From positions 1 through 38,138 of the forward strand of contig JAUJNV010000010.1 in the NCBI GenBank assembly GCA_030447945.1: DNA of 38,138 nucleotides, given 5' to 3'. The stretch is from Fimbriimonas sp. GTDB taxonomy: Bacteria > Armatimonadota > Fimbriimonadia > Fimbriimonadales > Fimbriimonadaceae. Below are positions 26,474 to 34,201 of this stretch, one piece after another. The position numbers and the translations under genes are program-made. Below the pieces are notes generated by a model that was not told the DNA's origin, searched no databases, and saw nothing but the letters and a program-made list of their open reading frames with translations. Every line of letters starts with the position of its first letter. The first letter of the stretch is position 1.

Positions 26474-26635
26474 CTAGTCGCCCTTCTTTCGGCTCTTCTT
26501 CGTCTCTTCGACCTGCTTGCTGGACTCCTCTTTCTTGGCCTTGATCTCTTTCTTGTCAACGGCGGGGTGCTGCTTATGCTGCCCCTGGTTCTGGTCCGCC
26601 GGTCCGTCTGGGTTCGCTTGTCGACTTCTTCCCAC
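26474..26635 (-). CDS. Small lysine-rich protein, 53 aa
   Basis: GTG 26635 is preceded by AGGAGG seven bases upstream, the second-best ribosome site in the window. The peptide starts MGRSRQANPDGPADQNQGQH, then a strongly charged helix with DKKEIKAKKEESSKQVEE and ends SRKKGD. No cysteine, no hydrophobic stretch; likely disordered or a single basic helix, perhaps nucleic-acid binding (inference). It precedes leuB on the same strand, its stop 38 nt before the leuB ATG, but leuB seems to have its own promoter. Confidence 0.65.
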   Translation of the reverse strand: MGRSRQANPDGPADQNQGQHKQHPAVDKKEIKAKKEESSKQVEETKKSRKKGD

Positions 26636-26719
26636 GAGAAAACCTCCTGTGGACCCTGCGGGCCCCGTTCTCCTTTGACCGGGCGACGATGCAGAGGTTC
26701 CTGCGCGGTGCCCCGCTTG

Positions 26720-26761
26720 GGTGAGGGAGGTGAATAAGGATGACAGAGGTGAGGGAGGTGA
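26720..26761. repeat. Direct repeat GGTGAGGGAGGTGA, two copies
   Basis: Identical 14-nt copies at 26720-26733 and 26748-26761, separated by ATAAGGATGACAGA. Another word-type repeat between genes. 26636-26783 has no other feature that I see. Confidence 0.6.
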
Positions 26762-26783
26762 CTCGAGGGGCCAGCCTTCCCGA

Positions 26784-27092
26784 TCACCGCCGTCGGCTGG
26801 GCGGGCGCGACATCCGCGAGGCGAAGAAGACGCAGGCCAGCCCCGGCAGCAGGAACGCCCCCAAAAAGGCGGTCATCAGGAACCAAGGGAACCGCGCGAG
26901 CAGAAACCCCAGCCCGCCGCCGAGCGGGGCGAGAAGGACGTTGCAGAAGCCCAAGAGACAGCCGTCGTTGGGCGTGCCGAAGTGCCGCCCGAGGGCCGAC
27001 GCCACCCAGAAGAAGAACCCGGCGCACGCGAGCACCGTGACCCCGAGAACCCAATACGCCCCCCCGTGCGCCAGCCAATCGTTCGGGGTCAT
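26784..27092 (-). CDS. Small hypothetical membrane protein
   Basis: 102 aa from ATG 27092, which overlaps the transposase stop as ATGA. Three hydrophobic segments: GAYWVLGVTVLACAGFFFWV, CLLGFCNVLLAPLGGGLGFL and FLMTAFLGAFLLPGLACVFF, ending in a basic tail SRMSRPPSRRR. Not recognised. The overlap means the two genes may be co-translated, or that the transposase was inserted upstream of an older gene. Intact. Confidence 0.6.
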   Translation of the reverse strand: MTPNDWLAHGGAYWVLGVTVLACAGFFFWVASALGRHFGTPNDGCLLGFCNVLLAPLGGGLGFLLARFPWFLMTAFLGAFLLPGLACVFFASRMSRPPSRRR

Positions 27093-27711
27093 CGGGTGGC
27101 TCGCTGGCGAGCGCTGCTCCAAGCCCAGTCCTCCGGAAGCGAGCAGAGCTTGGCCTTCACCGGGTTCATGTGGATGTATTCGACCGCGCTGGCGAAGTGA
27201 CTTTCACTGCGAATATAACGATCGAAGCTCTCCTTCTCCCAGAACTGCGTCGCCGGGAGCGCCCCCGGGAGCGCCCGCGTCCCGCGGGCAACCATGTCAA
27301 GAATCTTCCGCGCTTCATGCGCCGTATACGACTTCAGCGAGTGAAGGATCCGTCCGAGCGCATGATCCGGCCCGGGCGTCAAAGCGCGTGAACGTGGTTC
27401 GACATCACCACCCAAGCGTGAAGCACGTATCGTTCGCCATGGAAGTGGATCAAGGCTTCTTGCAACAAAGCACCCAATCGAGGGTCCGCGAGGTGGCAGG
27501 CGCCATGGCTCTGGTCGAGCCAAGCTTCCATCCGCTTCCGCTCCTTGGCTCCCGCCTCGTCATTCGGGAACCCCTTAAGCTCCTCGCGCCAGACGAGAAG
27601 GATCGCCTTGGAGAGAGAGTCGGCGAGTCGGAAGGTGACCATCTGGGGAATGTCGCCGCCGTCGAAGTGGGGGAGGTAGCCGCGGGTGTACCAACCTCTC
27701 GGCTCGCTCAT
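27089..27711 (-). CDS. REP-associated tyrosine transposase (RAYT/Y1 family; one frameshift)
   Basis: Y1 HUH-type enzymes related to IS200/IS605 transposases that nick and spread REP palindromes. From ATG 27711: MSEPRGWYTRGYLPHFDGGD, VTFRLADSLSKAILLVW, YVLHAWVVMSNHVHAL (the HUH histidines), then after a break near 27390 TPGPDHALGRILHSLKSYTA, ATQFWEKESFDRYIRSESHF (catalytic-Tyr region) and VEYIHMNPVKAKLCSLPEDW ending SSARQRATR. One missing base after GCGCTT restores the frame. About 207 aa, normal. TATCCT lies seven bases before the ATG. Two REP-like hairpins stand just upstream. Single copy in the window. Confidence 0.87.
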
Positions 27712-27718
27712 GGTGGGA

Positions 27719-27724
27719 AGGATA
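27719..27724 (-). promoter_or_regulatory. -10-like TATCCT before the transposase
   Basis: On the minus strand TATCCT ends seven bases before ATG 27711; no ribosome site. Same hexamer and arrangement as for the 7756 gene. Confidence 0.4.
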
Positions 27725-27755
27725 GCGTGTACGCGGGGGTCGTGCGGCTCTCTTT

Positions 27756-27817
27756 GCACGCGGGACGCGTGCGCTGCCAGCGTCTCGCGGCTTGGATCGC
27801 ACGCGTGACGCGTGTGC
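27756..27817. repeat. Pair of REP-like hairpins (BIME-like) upstream of the transposase
   Basis: GCACGCG-GGA-CGCGTGC at 27756-27772 (7-bp stem, 3-nt loop) and CACGCG-TGA-CGCGTG at 27800-27814 (6-bp stem, 3-nt loop), 27 nt apart. Small GC stems with a three-base loop next to a RAYT gene match the REP/BIME layout known from enterics. Confidence 0.65.
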
Positions 27818-27829
27818 TCCCCGCGTCCG

Positions 27830-28432
27830 TTAGGGCGGGGTCGCGAGGTGATCCGCCAGCATCCTCAGGACCTTGCCACGGTGGCTGACCTCGTGCTTCT
27901 CCGCAGCGGTTAAGTCCGCCATCGTGCGGCCCAGCTCGGGAAGAAGAAGATGGGGTCGTAGCCGAAGCCGCCCGCGCCACTGGGAGCTTCGGCGATGCGG
28001 ACCCTCACAGGTCGCCTCGAAGACCTCCGTCGATGCTCCTCCCGGGCCTGTGAGAGCGATGCAGCAGCGGAAGCGGGCGGCTCGGCCCGCCTCGGGGACG
28101 CCTTTCAGCAGCTCGAGGATCTTGGCGATCTTCACGTCGAAAGCGGTGTCCTCCCCCTCGAACCGCTTCGACTTCAAGCCGGGCGCGCCGCCCATGGCGT
28201 CGATCTCCAGCCCGGCGTCGTCGGCCAGCGACCATTCGCCCGTGAACTCGGCGGCGGACTCCGACTTGATCCGCGCGTTGCCCGCGTAGGTCTCCCCCGT
28301 CTCCTCCGGCTCGGGCGCGCCGTCGTAGTCGGCGAGGGTCTTCAACTCCAGCTCCGGAAATCGAGCGGAGAGGATCTGCACCATCTCGCCCGCCTTCTTG
28401 CGGTTGTGGCTGGCAATCACGAGGGTTTGCAT
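27830..28432 (-). CDS. rdgB: Non-canonical purine NTP pyrophosphatase RdgB/HAM1
   Basis: Hydrolyses ITP, dITP and XTP to monophosphates, keeping them out of nucleic acids. From ATG 28432: MQTLVIASHNRKKAGEMVQI (SxNxxK nucleotide motif), ETGETYAGNARIKSESAAE, WSLADDAGLEIDAMGGAPGL (catalytic Asp pair; SDDSGLxVxALxGxPG block), KSKRFEGEDTAFD and RFRCCIALTGPGG. In the next 30 codons the observed HRRSSQWRGRLRLRPHLLL is out of frame relative to the family's GxGxFGYDPIFxxP; a pair of compensating indels returns it to LPELGRTMADLTAAEKHEVS and SHRGKAL-like HRGKVLRMLADHL. 200 aa. Its usual partner rph lies nearby at 29831-30541 on the same strand. Confidence 0.92.
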   Translation of the reverse strand: MQTLVIASHNRKKAGEMVQILSARFPELELKTLADYDGAPEPEETGETYAGNARIKSESAAEFTGEWSLADDAGLEIDAMGGAPGLKSKRFEGEDTAFDVKIAKILELLKGVPEAGRAARFRCCIALTGPGGASTEVFEATCEGPHRRSSQWRGRLRLRPHLLLPELGRTMADLTAAEKHEVSHRGKVLRMLADHLATPP

Positions 28433-28436
28433 GCGG

Positions 28437-28780
28437 CTACTGGGAACGTCTCGAAGTGGGGCCGAAGAGGATGATGTCGGGAAGTTTAACCAGTCCCGCC
28501 ACGAAGGCGGCCACGATGAGCAGAGGCAACTGGACGAACAAGAAGAGAACCCACTTCAGAGGGCCGGTCCCCTTGTCCTCGATCGCCAGCTTAGGAAAGG
28601 GCCGGGAGTGCCAGTAGGAGCCTTTCCGCCATCCTTCGCCCGAAGCCCAGGGTCGGTCGGAGGCGCCGGGTTGAGGCGGGCGAACTCTTCGGCAGCCGCC
28701 CTGGCTTGCCGCTCGCCCAGGCTCTCCGTCCTCTCCACAAGCTTGCCGCTCTCATCCCAAGTTAGGGGCCGATCCGACAT
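28437..28780 (-). CDS. Small single-helix membrane protein (one frameshift)
   Basis: From ATG 28780 (AGAGG upstream): MSDRPLTWDESGKLVERTES, RQARAAAEEFARLNP, then a Gly/Pro-rich linker. After a one-base break near 28605 the frame continues KLAIEDKGTGPLKW, then the helix VLFLFVQLPLLIVAAFVAGL and the end PDIILFGPTSRRSQ at TAG 28437. About 113 aa when repaired. Not recognised. It follows the 28796 gene by 15 nt and ends a few bases before rdgB starts, so it belongs to the same minus-strand unit. Confidence 0.6.
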
Positions 28781-28795
28781 CCAGAACCTCTGCGA

Positions 28796-29257
28796 CTAGG
28801 GTAGCACGATCTTCGGCGCGCCGGAGGGCTCGGGAGGAGGGGCCGTCTGATCGAACGAGTAACCGCCTCGTTCTTCCAGTGAAAGATACTGCCCATTCAG
28901 ACGAGGCGCCTGCCGCGTGTACTGGCAAAACCCGCTCCCGAAGAACTGGATGCTGCCCTCGATGCAGTCGAAGGACCACCGCCACTCGGTGCCGCGTCCC
29001 GTAGCCTCCGTGTTTCGAGGCGTCCGGGGTTCGGACCGCTCAACGCCCAAGATGAGAAATGAGCCGAAGGAGCCGAGCTGAAGATCCAGGCTGTGGACGT
29101 CGTGGAAGACGAGGGTAGAGGGCGCGACCCAATGCCGGTAGTAGACCTCTCCGGGGGCGGGGTCCACCCACTCGAACATGTAGTCGATATCAAAGCTTAG
29201 TTGCTCCTCCCCGGGCCCGAACGCCAAGGCGTGGACATGGACGTCGTGCCAGCCCAT
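28796..29257 (-). CDS. Hypothetical protein of the 'MGWHDxxxHAxAF' type
   Basis: 153 aa from ATG 29257, but the same frame stays open upstream with KWVWTEADFER, which looks like genuine family sequence; the true start is probably near ATG 29313 with one base lost in between. Core: MGWHDVHVHALAFGPGEEQL, FDIDYMFEWVDPAPGEVYY, HWVAPSTLVFHDVHSLDLQL, then FGSGFCQYTRQAPRLNGQYL. I recall uncharacterised bacterial proteins with this WHD / DIDY.xxWV / APxTLVF order, of unknown function. No signal peptide or membrane helix. Minus-strand group with rph and rdgB. Confidence 0.65.
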   Translation of the reverse strand: MGWHDVHVHALAFGPGEEQLSFDIDYMFEWVDPAPGEVYYRHWVAPSTLVFHDVHSLDLQLGSFGSFLILGVERSEPRTPRNTEATGRGTEWRWSFDCIEGSIQFFGSGFCQYTRQAPRLNGQYLSLEERGGYSFDQTAPPPEPSGAPKIVLP

Positions 29258-29315
29258 TCGCTCGAAGTCAGCCTCCGTCCAGACCCACTTCTCTAGCCGA
29301 TAGCTTGGGGCATGC

Positions 29316-29810
29316 TCAGTACCCGAAGAACGACTTGCCCCACTCCACGATCTTGCGCCGGATCAGGCGTCGCGCCCGGGGATCGACGGTCCGGACCACG
29401 ACCCACTCGGCCGGGCGGTCGCGGGGCACGTCCGCTTGGAACTTCGGGTCCTTTAGCCGATCCGCCCGCTGGATCCACACCGTCTCCGTCGGGCGCCGCC
29501 GAAAGAGGATCGACCCGTCGGGGTGAGCCTCCCGTTTCCACCCACGCTCGGCCTTGAGCTCCTTGTCCGCCTTGGCCTGGAACTCTTTCAGATCCGCCTT
29601 CAGGAAGTAGATTCTCGCCTCCCGTCCCCGCGAGCCGCCGGGAACGGGGTCGGTGGTGATCCGCTTGGGCGACTCATTGCCCAGGAACCCGAAGTTCCTC
29701 GGCGTCGCTGCGAACATCGCTCCCGCACTCAGGGCCATCACCAGGACCAAAACGACGAGCGATCCCAGCACGACCTGACGAAACTTCATGCTCGGTGCAA
29801 CGCCGGTCAC
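29316..29810 (-). CDS. Hypothetical membrane-anchored or secreted protein
   Basis: 164 aa from GTG 29810, or 157 aa from ATG 29789. N-terminal MKFRQVVLGSLVVLVLVMAL then SAGAMFAATP is a signal peptide or anchor. The rest is basic and soluble: ARIYFLKADLKEFQAKADKE, WKREAHPDGSILFRRRPTET, WVVVRTVDPRARRLIRRKIV, ending WGKSFFGY. No cysteine. Not recognised. Same strand as rph, 20 nt after it. Frame intact. Confidence 0.6.
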   Translation of the reverse strand: MTGVAPSMKFRQVVLGSLVVLVLVMALSAGAMFAATPRNFGFLGNESPKRITTDPVPGGSRGREARIYFLKADLKEFQAKADKELKAERGWKREAHPDGSILFRRRPTETVWIQRADRLKDPKFQADVPRDRPAEWVVVRTVDPRARRLIRRKIVEWGKSFFGY

Positions 29811-29830
29811 CCGTACGGTGTTCCAGCCGG

Positions 29831-30541
29831 CTACCCTCCCAAGGCTTCTCGTTGCGCCGCGACTAATTCGTCGCAGCCCTTCTTTGCGAGCTTGAGCAGG
29901 CGGCCGAGGGTGTCCGCGCCGAACGGGTCCTGCTCGGCGGTGCCTTGGATCTCGACGAACTTGCCGGAGCCGGTCATGACGACGTTCATGTCGGTGGCCG
30001 CCGTGCTGTCCTCATCGTAGTTGAGGTCGAGCACCTCCTGGTTCCGGTAGATGCCCACCGAGATCGCCGCCAGGGGCTCCTTCAGCACCACCTCCTGTAG
30101 CATGCGCTGCGTCACCATCCAGGTCATCGCGTCGTAGCAGGCGACGTAGGCGGCGGTGATGCCGGCGCAGCGGGTGCCGCCGTCGGCCTGGGTGGCGTCG
30201 CAGTCCAGGGTGATCGTCCGCTCTCCCATCCTCTCCAGGTCCACGACCGCGCGGAGGGCGCGCCCGATGAGCCGTTGGATCTCCATGCTCCGCCCGTTCG
30301 GCTTCATGAGGTCGCGCTGGTTCCGGTGCCGGCCGGAGCGGGGAAGCATGGAGTACTCGGCGGTCACCCAGCCGCTCCCCTTTCCCTTCATGAACTGCGG
30401 CACGCGGTCCTCGACCGTCGCCGTGACGAGCATGTGGGTGTCGCCGATCTTCAGAAGACAGGATCCTTCCGCGAACTTGGCGACGCCTCGCTCGAAGGTG
30501 TAAGGGCGAAGCTGATCCGGCTGACGGCCATCGGGACGCAT
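29831..30541 (-). CDS. rph: Ribonuclease PH
   Basis: Phosphorolytic 3'-5' exonuclease trimming tRNA precursors; hexameric ring. The 236-aa intact protein has MRPDGRQPDQLRPYTFERGV, GSCLLKIGDTHMLVTATVED, MKGKGSGWVTAEYSMLPRSG, RSMEIQRLIGRALRAVVDLE, TITLDCDATQADGGTRCAGI (the phosphate-site DxDxxQADGGTR), LNYDEDSTAATDMNVVMTGS and FVEIQGTAEQDPFGADTL. All are standard. TATCAT lies seven bases before the ATG, and a 30-nt palindrome stands further upstream. Confidence 0.96.
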   Translation of the reverse strand: MRPDGRQPDQLRPYTFERGVAKFAEGSCLLKIGDTHMLVTATVEDRVPQFMKGKGSGWVTAEYSMLPRSGRHRNQRDLMKPNGRSMEIQRLIGRALRAVVDLERMGERTITLDCDATQADGGTRCAGITAAYVACYDAMTWMVTQRMLQEVVLKEPLAAISVGIYRNQEVLDLNYDEDSTAATDMNVVMTGSGKFVEIQGTAEQDPFGADTLGRLLKLAKKGCDELVAAQREALGG

Positions 30542-30548
30542 GACCGGG

Positions 30549-30554
30549 ATGATA
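30549..30554 (-). promoter_or_regulatory. -10-like TATCAT before rph
   Basis: On the minus strand TATCAT, then seven bases, then the rph ATG. No ribosome site. Confidence 0.45.
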
Positions 30555-30566
30555 GCCGATGAGCCC

Positions 30567-30596
30567 CGTAGCGGCAGAGCGCGCTCTGCCGCTACG
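30567..30596. repeat. Perfect 30-nt palindrome CGTAGCGGCAGAGC/GCTCTGCCGCTACG
   Basis: Self-complementary over 30 nt with no loop, centred at 30581/30582. Related copies occur at 31178-31191 and 31232-31260. It lies between the rph promoter and the stop of the Uma2 gene. Confidence 0.9.
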
Positions 30597-30605
30597 CCGC
30601 CTAGA

Positions 30606-31115
30606 TCAGGCGATCAGCACACACCCACACTCGAGACGGATTTCCACGGGAGACGTGAGGCGGCGAGTCCCGTCGCGGCGGGCGTGGAGGACGAGCAGAG
30701 TGCGGGGGTCGAAGACGACGACGTCCTGGACGCCCTGGGAAAGATAAAACGGCGGGCCCACTTCGAGATCCTTGGCCTCGAAGCCGCGGCTGACCACCTC
30801 GACGACGGCCCCGGGGATCAGCGTGACGGCTTCGTCCTCTTCGTCAGGTTCTCGGCAAAAGATCGAGAGATCGGGTCGCTTGAACGATCCGTCCTGGAAG
30901 ACGACGTAAATGTCCAAGTAACTCACGCAGGCGCATTCCTCTGCGTCCGACGCAGGTTGGAGCGAGCGCTGGATTCGTTGGCTGGCGCGCTGATGACGGA
31001 CCGCCGGGTGGAACTCCCAGGTCGGCATGCCTCCGACCATCTCGAGGCGGATCCCCGCTTCGTCGGCGGCGACGAGTTGGGCGAAGGCCTCCTCGGGGTT
31101 TCGGTGGGCAATCAT
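30606..31115 (-). CDS. Uma2-family (DUF820) putative endonuclease
   Basis: Family of PD-(D/E)XK-fold proteins common in Cyanobacteria, Planctomycetes and Armatimonadota; biological role unclear. 169 aa from ATG 31115. Features: GIRLEMVGGMPTWEFHPAVR (early Glu and His typical of the family), VYLDIYV-like SYLDIYVVFQD, KRPDLSIFCREPDEEDEAVT (motif Asp), GAVVEVVSRGFEAKDLEVGP (motif Glu and Lys), FYLSQGVQDVVVFDPRTLLV. Intact. CATAAT lies six bases before the ATG; no ribosome site. Neighbours do not suggest a restriction or mobile system, apart from repeats on both sides. Confidence 0.82.
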   Translation of the reverse strand: MIAHRNPEEAFAQLVAADEAGIRLEMVGGMPTWEFHPAVRHQRASQRIQRSLQPASDAEECACVSYLDIYVVFQDGSFKRPDLSIFCREPDEEDEAVTLIPGAVVEVVSRGFEAKDLEVGPPFYLSQGVQDVVVFDPRTLLVLHARRDGTRRLTSPVEIRLECGCVLIA

Positions 31116-31121
31116 GGGCTT

Positions 31122-31127
31122 ATTATG
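31122..31127 (-). promoter_or_regulatory. -10-like CATAAT before the Uma2 gene
   Basis: On the minus strand CATAAT, six bases, ATG 31115. Same hexamer and spacing as lysA. Confidence 0.45.
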
Positions 31128-31148
31128 GGGCAGCTTTCTGGGGCACCG

Positions 31149-31261
31149 AGCGTGCTCTGCTCCCCGACGCCCGTCGCCCGTAGCGGCAGAGAGCACCCTG
31201 CTTCCCCAAAGCTCCTCATGATGACCACTGGGGGAGCAGAGCGCGCTCTGCCGCTACGGGG
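31149..31261. repeat. Composite inverted repeat of GTAGCGGCAGAG and GGGGAGCAGAG words
   Basis: CCCGTAGCGGCAGA (31178-31191) pairs exactly with TCTGCCGCTACGGG (31247-31260). Inside, CTGCTTCCCC pairs with GGGGGAGCAG with one mismatch, and GAGCGTGCTCTGCTCCCC at 31148-31165 repeats the inner word. The end overlaps the Gfo/Idh stop. Same family as the palindrome at 30567-30596, so the Uma2 gene is flanked by copies. Confidence 0.8.
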
Positions 31262-32218
31262 TGACGACTTGGCCGGTCTTGGCGCTTTCGAGGGCGGCGA
31301 GGGCGAGGCGGAGGGCCATGAGCCCGTCTTGGGCGGTGACGGGGGGTGGATCGCCTGACCCGATGGCGTCGAGGAAGCCCCTGAGTTCTTGGTAGTAAGG
31401 GTCGTCCGCCGGGTCGGCGGGGGTTTCGGCGGCGGACTTTCCGGCGGCGTGGGTGCGGAGGGCGGCGTTCTGGCGGGAGTCGTGCTCGATGAGGCCGCCG
31501 CTGCCCGCGACCTCGAAGGTCGTGCGGAAGCCGGACGGGTCCATCCACGTCGCCTCAACGTGCCCGACGGCGCCACTCTCGAAGGTGAGGGTCGTTAAAG
31601 CATAGTCCGGCCCTTGCCCCGTGCGGGCGCCAACGGAGCGGGCGTAGAGGCTTTTGACCTCGCCGAGCGTCCAACGGAGCCAGTCGAAGTCGTGGATGGC
31701 GAGGTCGAGCAGCACGCCGCCGGAGCGCGAGTGGTCCATGAACCAACCCCCGGAGCCTGCCGGCGCCCCGCCCCCGCGCCGGGTGCGGGCGGCCGCGGGG
31801 ATGCCGACGGCACCGCTCTTCACGAGGCGGTTGCCGGTGGCGACGTCGGGGAAGAAGCGTACGACGTGCCCGATCCTCGTGGGTACGCCGGCCCTCTCCG
31901 ATGCTTCCACCACTCGCACCGCCTCCTCCAGCGTCCGCGCGAGCGGCTGGTCCACGCACACCGCCCGACCCGCCGCGATCGCCCGCAGGCCGGCGTCGAG
32001 GTGGAGGTCCGTTGGGAGGCAGACGTCGGCGACGTCGCTCTCCGCGATCAGGGCTTCCATCGAGGCGGCGGGCCGCGCCTCCCGCCGGGGAGCGTAGGCG
32101 TCCGTCCGCTCCGGATCGGGATGCGTAGAAGCCCAGCTCGACGTCCGCCATCTTGCGGTACTGCCGGGCGTGAACGTTCCCCATCCCCGCCTGCGCCGAG
32201 GATACCGACTTTCATCAT
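31254..32218 (-). CDS. Gfo/Idh/MocA family NAD(P)-dependent oxidoreductase (frameshifted near 5' end)
   Basis: Oxidises or epimerises sugar or inositol hydroxyls; substrate unknown. From ATG 32218: MMKVGILGAGG, then after a G-run break MGNVHARQYRKMADVELGFY, then DAYAPRREARPAASMEALIA, SDVADVCLPTDLHLDAGLRA, GRAVCVDQPLARTLEEAVRV (CEKP-like block with Gln-Pro in place of Lys-Pro), VRFFPDVATGNRLVKSGAVG, WFMDHSRSGGVLLDLAIHDF (catalytic His-Asp) and a C-terminal TAQDGLMALRLALAALES. About 320 aa. The family's usual EKP lysine reads DQP here, which removes the catalytic Lys if the base calls are right. Two breaks (near 32185 and 32105). Confidence 0.82.
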
Positions 32219-32359
32219 CACGGATTAGTTTGCGCCCTTGGCCCGGTGTCTTGCCTTTCCCCGCGAGAAAACATGGTTTTTGCGCGAAAGGTCGTGTTCC
32301 CAGGCGCTCAGGACCGCCTCCCGCAACGGCGGAAGCGGTAGCCGCGTCCCTTTTACACG

Positions 32360-34109
32360 GTGGGCGTGCGTCGGGTGGCGACGGAGGGAGGCGGACCAAG
32401 GACAGTACCCACCCGCCTGTCCGCTGCTGTATTCGCCACTAAAGCGGCGCTGCGAGCGCGCCGCGCGGCTGGACTACGCGCATGGGATTCGGCACCGGCC
32501 GGGCCCGGCCGAGGGCTTCGAATACGAACTCGCCGCAGTTCGGACTCCTCTCTGGTCCGGCGCGGGGGCGGCCGAGCGGCGGTTGGAGCTAGGCAAGGTG
32601 CAGAACCTGCGTGTGGCGGCGCGGGGCTGGACGGCGTCGTGGTGCCGGCGGACGAGACCCTCTCCTTTTGGAAGCAGATCGGCCGCTGCACGGGCCGCGG
32701 GGCTACGCGCGCGGGCGGCAGCTCCAAGAGGGTTGCCTCATCCCCGCCATCGGCGGAGGGTTGTGCCAGCTCTCGAATGCGCTGTACGAAGCGGCGCTCC
32801 GGGCGGGGGTCGAGGTGGTCGAGAGGCACCCGCACACCCGCGTCGTTCCCGGCTCCGCGGCGGCGCGGGGCCGGGATGCGACGGTGGCCTGGAACTACTT
32901 GGACCTCCGGCTGCGGGCACCCGTGGCGATTCGCCTCGAGGTTCGGCTCACGCGGGATGAACTGGTGCTGCGGCTGCTCGGCCCGGAGAAGCCGACGCAG
33001 GGCAGCGGCTTCGTGTCGCGGACGACCTTCGGCCGCGTTCCGTTCCGCGAATCGCGCCCATCCCTGGACCCGCAGGCGCATAGCTGCGCGACTTGCGGCG
33101 TGGGGGGTGCCACCGAAACCGGACGGTGGACCTGCGCGGGCTCGGCGGCCGAACCGTCTTCCTCGTGGACGACCTCTGGCCGGAGTTCGACGCTCATCTT
33201 CAGGTCGCCAGGCGCGCCGACGATGCTCTGTTCCTGCCTCTCGATGGAGCGCGCCGAGACCGTAAGCGGTACGCCTGGACCACCGAAGGTTTCGGCTCCG
33301 TGCGCGAGGCGGCGTGCCAAACGCTTTGGCGCGCGGCGCGGTCGAGGCGGCTAGCGGGGCAGGGTGCCGCACGCCAGACGGCGCTGCTGGCCGGCGCGGA
33401 GAGTGGCGCGACGGTTCACGGCGTGGCTAGAGCGGAGCAGACCCACCTTGTAATCGCCCAGGCGCTGCTCCTATCTTTGGCGAGACGGGCATCTCGGAGG
33501 GCGGACGTTCGAGGTGCTGATGGCGCGTCTTCCCCTCCGCGAGCTGCACGCGTCTCGACGCCGCCTTCTCGACGCACCCGGAGCGGGCGACGCTGGGCGA
33601 CTTCGGGCCCCGGCCTGGATGGTAGATGCGGAGGAGGCGGCGCTTGCCCAGGCAGAGCGGCTGGTCACGCCGCACGAGGAAGTTGCCTCGCTCTTCCCGG
33701 GCGGGCGGAGCGGCTCCCGTGGCATCTCCCGAAGCCGGAAGCTTGGACGCCGGGCGAGGCGGTTCTCTTTCCCGGCCCGACGGTGGGGCGCAAGGGCGCC
33801 TACGAAGTGCGAGAAGCCGCGAGGCGGCGGGATCTCGAAATCCGTATTGCTCGGGAGCGAGCTGGAGGGCGAGGGGTTTTGGGAGGGCGTGCGCACCCGG
33901 CGAGCGGGCGAGCATCCGCTAGAGGGCGTGTTCGCGGTCGTGCAGCCCGCGCTGGTGGAAGACCGGCCCCGCGCGCTCCTCGGGCGCTCTCCGCCGGCTG
34001 CCCAGTGGTGGCGACGAAGGCTTGCGTTTGGAGAAAAGCCGTTACGGTCGAACCGGGAGACGCGGAGGGTTTGATCTTGGCGCTGGAGAGGCTGAGGGTT
34101 GAGGCTTGA
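32360..34109 (+). CDS. VanW-domain protein with glycosyltransferase-like C-terminal part (frameshifted)
   Basis: Segments in all three frames rebuild a protein of about 580 aa. VanW part: TRLSAAVFATKAALRARRAA, VRTPLWSGAGAAERRLELGK, VQNLRVAARGLDGVVVPADE, TLSFWKQIGRC, RQLQEGCLIPAIGGGLCQLS, NALYEAALRAGVEVVERHPH, RDATVAWNYLDLRLRAPVAI. Then a Cys knuckle SCATCGVGGCHRN (C-X2-C-X4-C). C-terminal part: GRTVFLVDDLWPEFDAHLQV, THLVIAQALLPYLW, RTFEVLMARLPLRELHA, AEEAALAQAERLVTPHEEVA, GEAVLFPGPTVGRKGAYEVR, and GALSAGCPVVATKAC plus VEPGDAEGLILALERLRVEA, a GT-B/GT4-like donor-site ending. Function of VanW outside the vancomycin clusters is unknown. At least six indels. The start is uncertain (GTG 32360 or upstream); 32219-32359 shows no other gene. 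Confidence 0.72.
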
Positions 34110-34157
34110 GGCAAAGGCTCCCGTCTCACCCATCACTTCCCGGATCTCCACCCCCTG

Positions 34158-34193
34158 CCCCCTCCTCAAAGACGAGCCACTTTGAGGAGGGGG
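34158..34193. terminator. Bidirectional hairpin terminator
   Basis: CCCCCTCCTCAAAG (34158-34171) and CTTTGAGGAGGGGG (34180-34193) pair over 14 bp around an 8-nt loop, between the convergent VanW-type and rseP genes. CTTACTTTTTAG follows on the plus strand, partly inside rseP. Its placement and shape fit a terminator for both genes, with a weak U-tract. Confidence 0.75.
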
Positions 34194-34201
34194 TCCGATG
34201 C

